A program made the translations under genes and the position numbers. From contig DGBF01000096.1 in assembly GCA_002384725.1 (NCBI GenBank), positions 7,751 through 14,746 of the forward strand: a stretch of DNA of 6,996 nucleotides. Direction: 5' to 3'. Shown here in pieces: positions 5,579 to 6,996 of this stretch (its first letter is position 1; every line of letters begins with the position of its first letter). Below the pieces are notes generated by a model. That model ran no database searches. It saw only the letters and a list, made by a program, of their open reading frames with translations, and was not told the origin of the DNA. This DNA is from Flavobacteriales bacterium UBA4011. Its GTDB lineage: Bacteria > Bacteroidota > Bacteroidia > Flavobacteriales_D > Crocinitomicaceae.

Positions 5579-6589
5579 TTATCTCGATAAACGTTTTTGC
5601 TTGTTGGATGGTTTTTTCTTTAAAAGAAGGAACTCCCATATACCTTTCAGGTAGCCGAGACCATAACTGACGTGCAAAATGAAAAAGGTTAATATTAATT
5701 CTGATATCGGTAATTTTTCTTTGGCAGACAAAATGAAAGAAACGCACGCCACCAATCCCAAATAAAACAAAAGTGGTAAAGCAAGAACAGGTAAAAACCA
5801 GGAGAACAGAAATGCCAACAGCAGATACCCAACAAAAGCGGGTGGAACCAATTGACGCATGGTGGTCACTGCTTTGTGTTTCTTATTCACAAATACTTTC
5901 CAGTATCCATATTGAAAAAACTGTCGCCAAAGTCCAGGATAAGTACCTCGAACGTAATAAGTCAATTGAATATCATTTTCAAAATAGATCTTCCCTCCTG
6001 CTTTGCTTACCCGAAAATTAAAGTCATCGTCTTGGTTTCTAATCAGGTCTTCATCAAAATAACCGATTTTTTCGAAAACAAACCTCGGGTACATTGGACT
6101 AGTTACCGTATCGATATACCCAGAAGCGTTCAAGGTTCTAAAATTTCCAATCCCCATACCAAGAGGCGTTCCCATGGCCGTGGCAATTACTTTTCCGTTT
6201 TCATTTAAATACTCATTTTCTATTCGACCTCCAACGCACCATGCAGAGGAATCTGAATCCAGTTTGTCGAGACATTTTTGAACGTAATTCGCAGATAGAA
6301 TATGTCGAGCACCAACGATCTGAATATAATCGTAATCCGCTGCATGAATGCCTAAATTGAATGCATATGGAGTCAATTGTTCCACATTATCAATAATTCT
6401 CAGCGTTGGAAAATCGGCTCGTAACGCAGCGATTTTTTCTCTAGTTCCATCATCGCTCATTCCATCAACGATGAAAACATTTAGTTGCACATTATCCTCC
6501 ACTTCTGAGGCATAAATTGCTTCGATGCATTCTTGAATGTTACGAACTTCATTCCGACAAATAACCACCACAGAAATACGTTTCATCAT
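5579..6589 (-). CDS. Family 2 glycosyltransferase with C-terminal membrane helices
   Basis: This is a predicted inverting glycosyltransferase that adds a sugar to a lipid-linked glycan at the cytoplasmic side of the inner membrane. The 336-residue protein opens with the GT-A strand ISVVVICRNE (5-14) and continues with FIVDGMSDDGT (39-49), both nucleotide-sugar binding. LTPYAFNLGI (72-81) is also typical. The metal-binding DxD position near residues 92-96 reads GARH instead. NQDDDFNFR (185-193) supplies the acidic catalytic-base region. YYVRGTYPGLWRQFFQYGYW (211-230) resembles succinoglycan ExoA-like enzymes. Hydrophobic segments at about 249-270, 272-288 and 297-315 anchor the C-terminus, which ends in a very basic tail. 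Two ATGs stand in tandem; the first overlaps the stop of the upstream ligase gene (ATGA), so the genes are coupled. The donor and acceptor sugars are unknown. Confidence 0.93.
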   Translation of the reverse strand: MMKRISVVVICRNEVRNIQECIEAIYASEVEDNVQLNVFIVDGMSDDGTREKIAALRADFPTLRIIDNVEQLTPYAFNLGIHAADYDYIQIVGARHILSANYVQKCLDKLDSDSSAWCVGGRIENEYLNENGKVIATAMGTPLGMGIGNFRTLNASGYIDTVTSPMYPRFVFEKIGYFDEDLIRNQDDDFNFRVSKAGGKIYFENDIQLTYYVRGTYPGLWRQFFQYGYWKVFVNKKHKAVTTMRQLVPPAFVGYLLLAFLFSWFLPVLALPLLFYLGLVACVSFILSAKEKLPISELILTFFILHVSYGLGYLKGIWEFLLLKKKPSNKQKRLSR

Positions 6590-6996
6590 GCTAGTCGTTT
6601 ATTTGAGTTGAAATCTATCAGATACATCATGTAAACAAAAGGGAAGAAAATAATTCCAGATTGGTGTTGGAGCATCGATTCGAAACAGGAATTAAGGAGC
6701 AAACTTGTGAACAAGAAAAACAAGGCCCAACTTTTGATTCGTTTGGCGTCGATAAATCCCAAAATGACAATTAAAAGTAAGAAAAGACCACCCAAAAAAC
6801 CAACTTCTAGAGTGGTTTGCAGAAACTGATTGTGCGGATTGTACTGCTGATCGGCAACCCAATTCATTCCTCGATCTCGTAAATTTTTTCCCAAATATAT
6901 ATCTACGTTTCCTGTACCAATTCCCATGGGGTGTTTTGAGATTTCATCCCAAGAAACCGTCCACATAACCAAGCGAACTTCAGATCCAGAAGGTTG
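6586..6996 (-). CDS. O-antigen ligase / polymerase-type membrane protein, C-terminal part only
   Basis: This is the end of a large inner-membrane protein of the WaaL/Wzy class, which joins or polymerises lipid-linked glycans in the periplasm. The frame is open to the right edge, so the true start lies outside; an in-frame TTG near 6972 is not the start. The visible 136 residues begin QPSGSEVRLVMW and show the hallmark periplasmic loop of the family: HPMGIGTGN (22-29 or so), a stretch with charged and aromatic residues, and NPHNQFLQTTLEVGFLGG with the conserved His-Asn pair near 55-56. Hydrophobic segments follow at about 67-81, 89-102 and 113-127, with FESMLQHQSG between the last two, also typical of these proteins. 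The stop overlaps the glycosyltransferase ATG. Ligase and polymerase cannot be told apart from this fragment. Confidence 0.9.
   Translation of the reverse strand, partial: QPSGSEVRLVMWTVSWDEISKHPMGIGTGNVDIYLGKNLRDRGMNWVADQQYNPHNQFLQTTLEVGFLGGLFLLLIVILGFIDAKRIKSWALFFLFTSLLLNSCFESMLQHQSGIIFFPFVYMMYLIDFNSNKRLA

Noticed and set aside
5514..5747. A 77-codon minus-strand frame across the GT2/aminotransferase junction
   Set aside because: It overlaps the ends of two well-supported genes in another frame and has no motif.
5773..6208. Two overlapping + strand open frames of 82 and 118 codons opposite the glycosyltransferase gene
   Set aside because: They are antisense shadows of a gene with strong GT2 motifs and have no promoter or family resemblance.

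Overview
The window looks like a chromosomal segment of a member of the Bacteroidota, most likely a Flavobacteriia-type organism. The basis is AT-rich coding DNA, start sites without recognisable AGGAGG-type Shine-Dalgarno sequences, and two exact matches to the Bacteroidota -7 promoter element (TAnnTTTG) in the one divergent intergenic region. The protein families also fit that phylum. The genus is not identifiable from what I can see.

Layout. (1) From the left edge to 751 (+) lies an unrecognised multi-pass membrane protein. Its frame is open to the window edge, so its start is probably outside. (2) 735-1316 (-) is coaE, dephospho-CoA kinase, whose 3' end overlaps the membrane protein gene tail-to-tail by 17 bases. 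(3) 1317-1450 is a divergent promoter region. (4) 1451-2919 (+) is a two-gene unit: a class I SAM-dependent methyltransferase and a ZIP-family metal transporter, coupled by a 4-base ATGA overlap. (5) 2936-6996 (-) is a tightly packed polysaccharide/glycan operon read right to left. It holds an O-antigen ligase/polymerase-type membrane protein (5' part outside the window), a family 2 glycosyltransferase with C-terminal membrane helices, a DegT/DnrJ/EryC1/StrS aminotransferase, a PglC-like phosphoglycosyl transferase, and an SGNH/GDSL-type hydrolase-like gene broken by three single-base insertions.

How the genes fit together. In the glycan operon the aminotransferase would make an amino-sugar nucleotide. 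The phosphoglycosyl transferase would move a sugar-1-phosphate onto a polyprenyl-phosphate carrier, the GT2 enzyme would extend it, and the ligase/polymerase would join or polymerise the product in the periplasm. The SGNH protein could edit acyl groups, or could be unrelated. The exact sugar cannot be deduced, because dehydratase, acetyltransferase and flippase genes are not in the window.

No previously undescribed system is evident. There are no RNA genes, CRISPR arrays or insertion sequences that I can support. The points most worth a second look are the three regularly phased +1 lesions in the SGNH gene, with an otherwise preserved protein and catalytic block; a GT2 enzyme with GARH where a DxD motif is expected; a ZIP transporter with an altered helix-5 metal motif; and a promoter element so close to the methyltransferase ATG that the mRNA may be leaderless. 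Several start codons were re-examined: the aminotransferase start moves to 5542, and both edge genes are partial.
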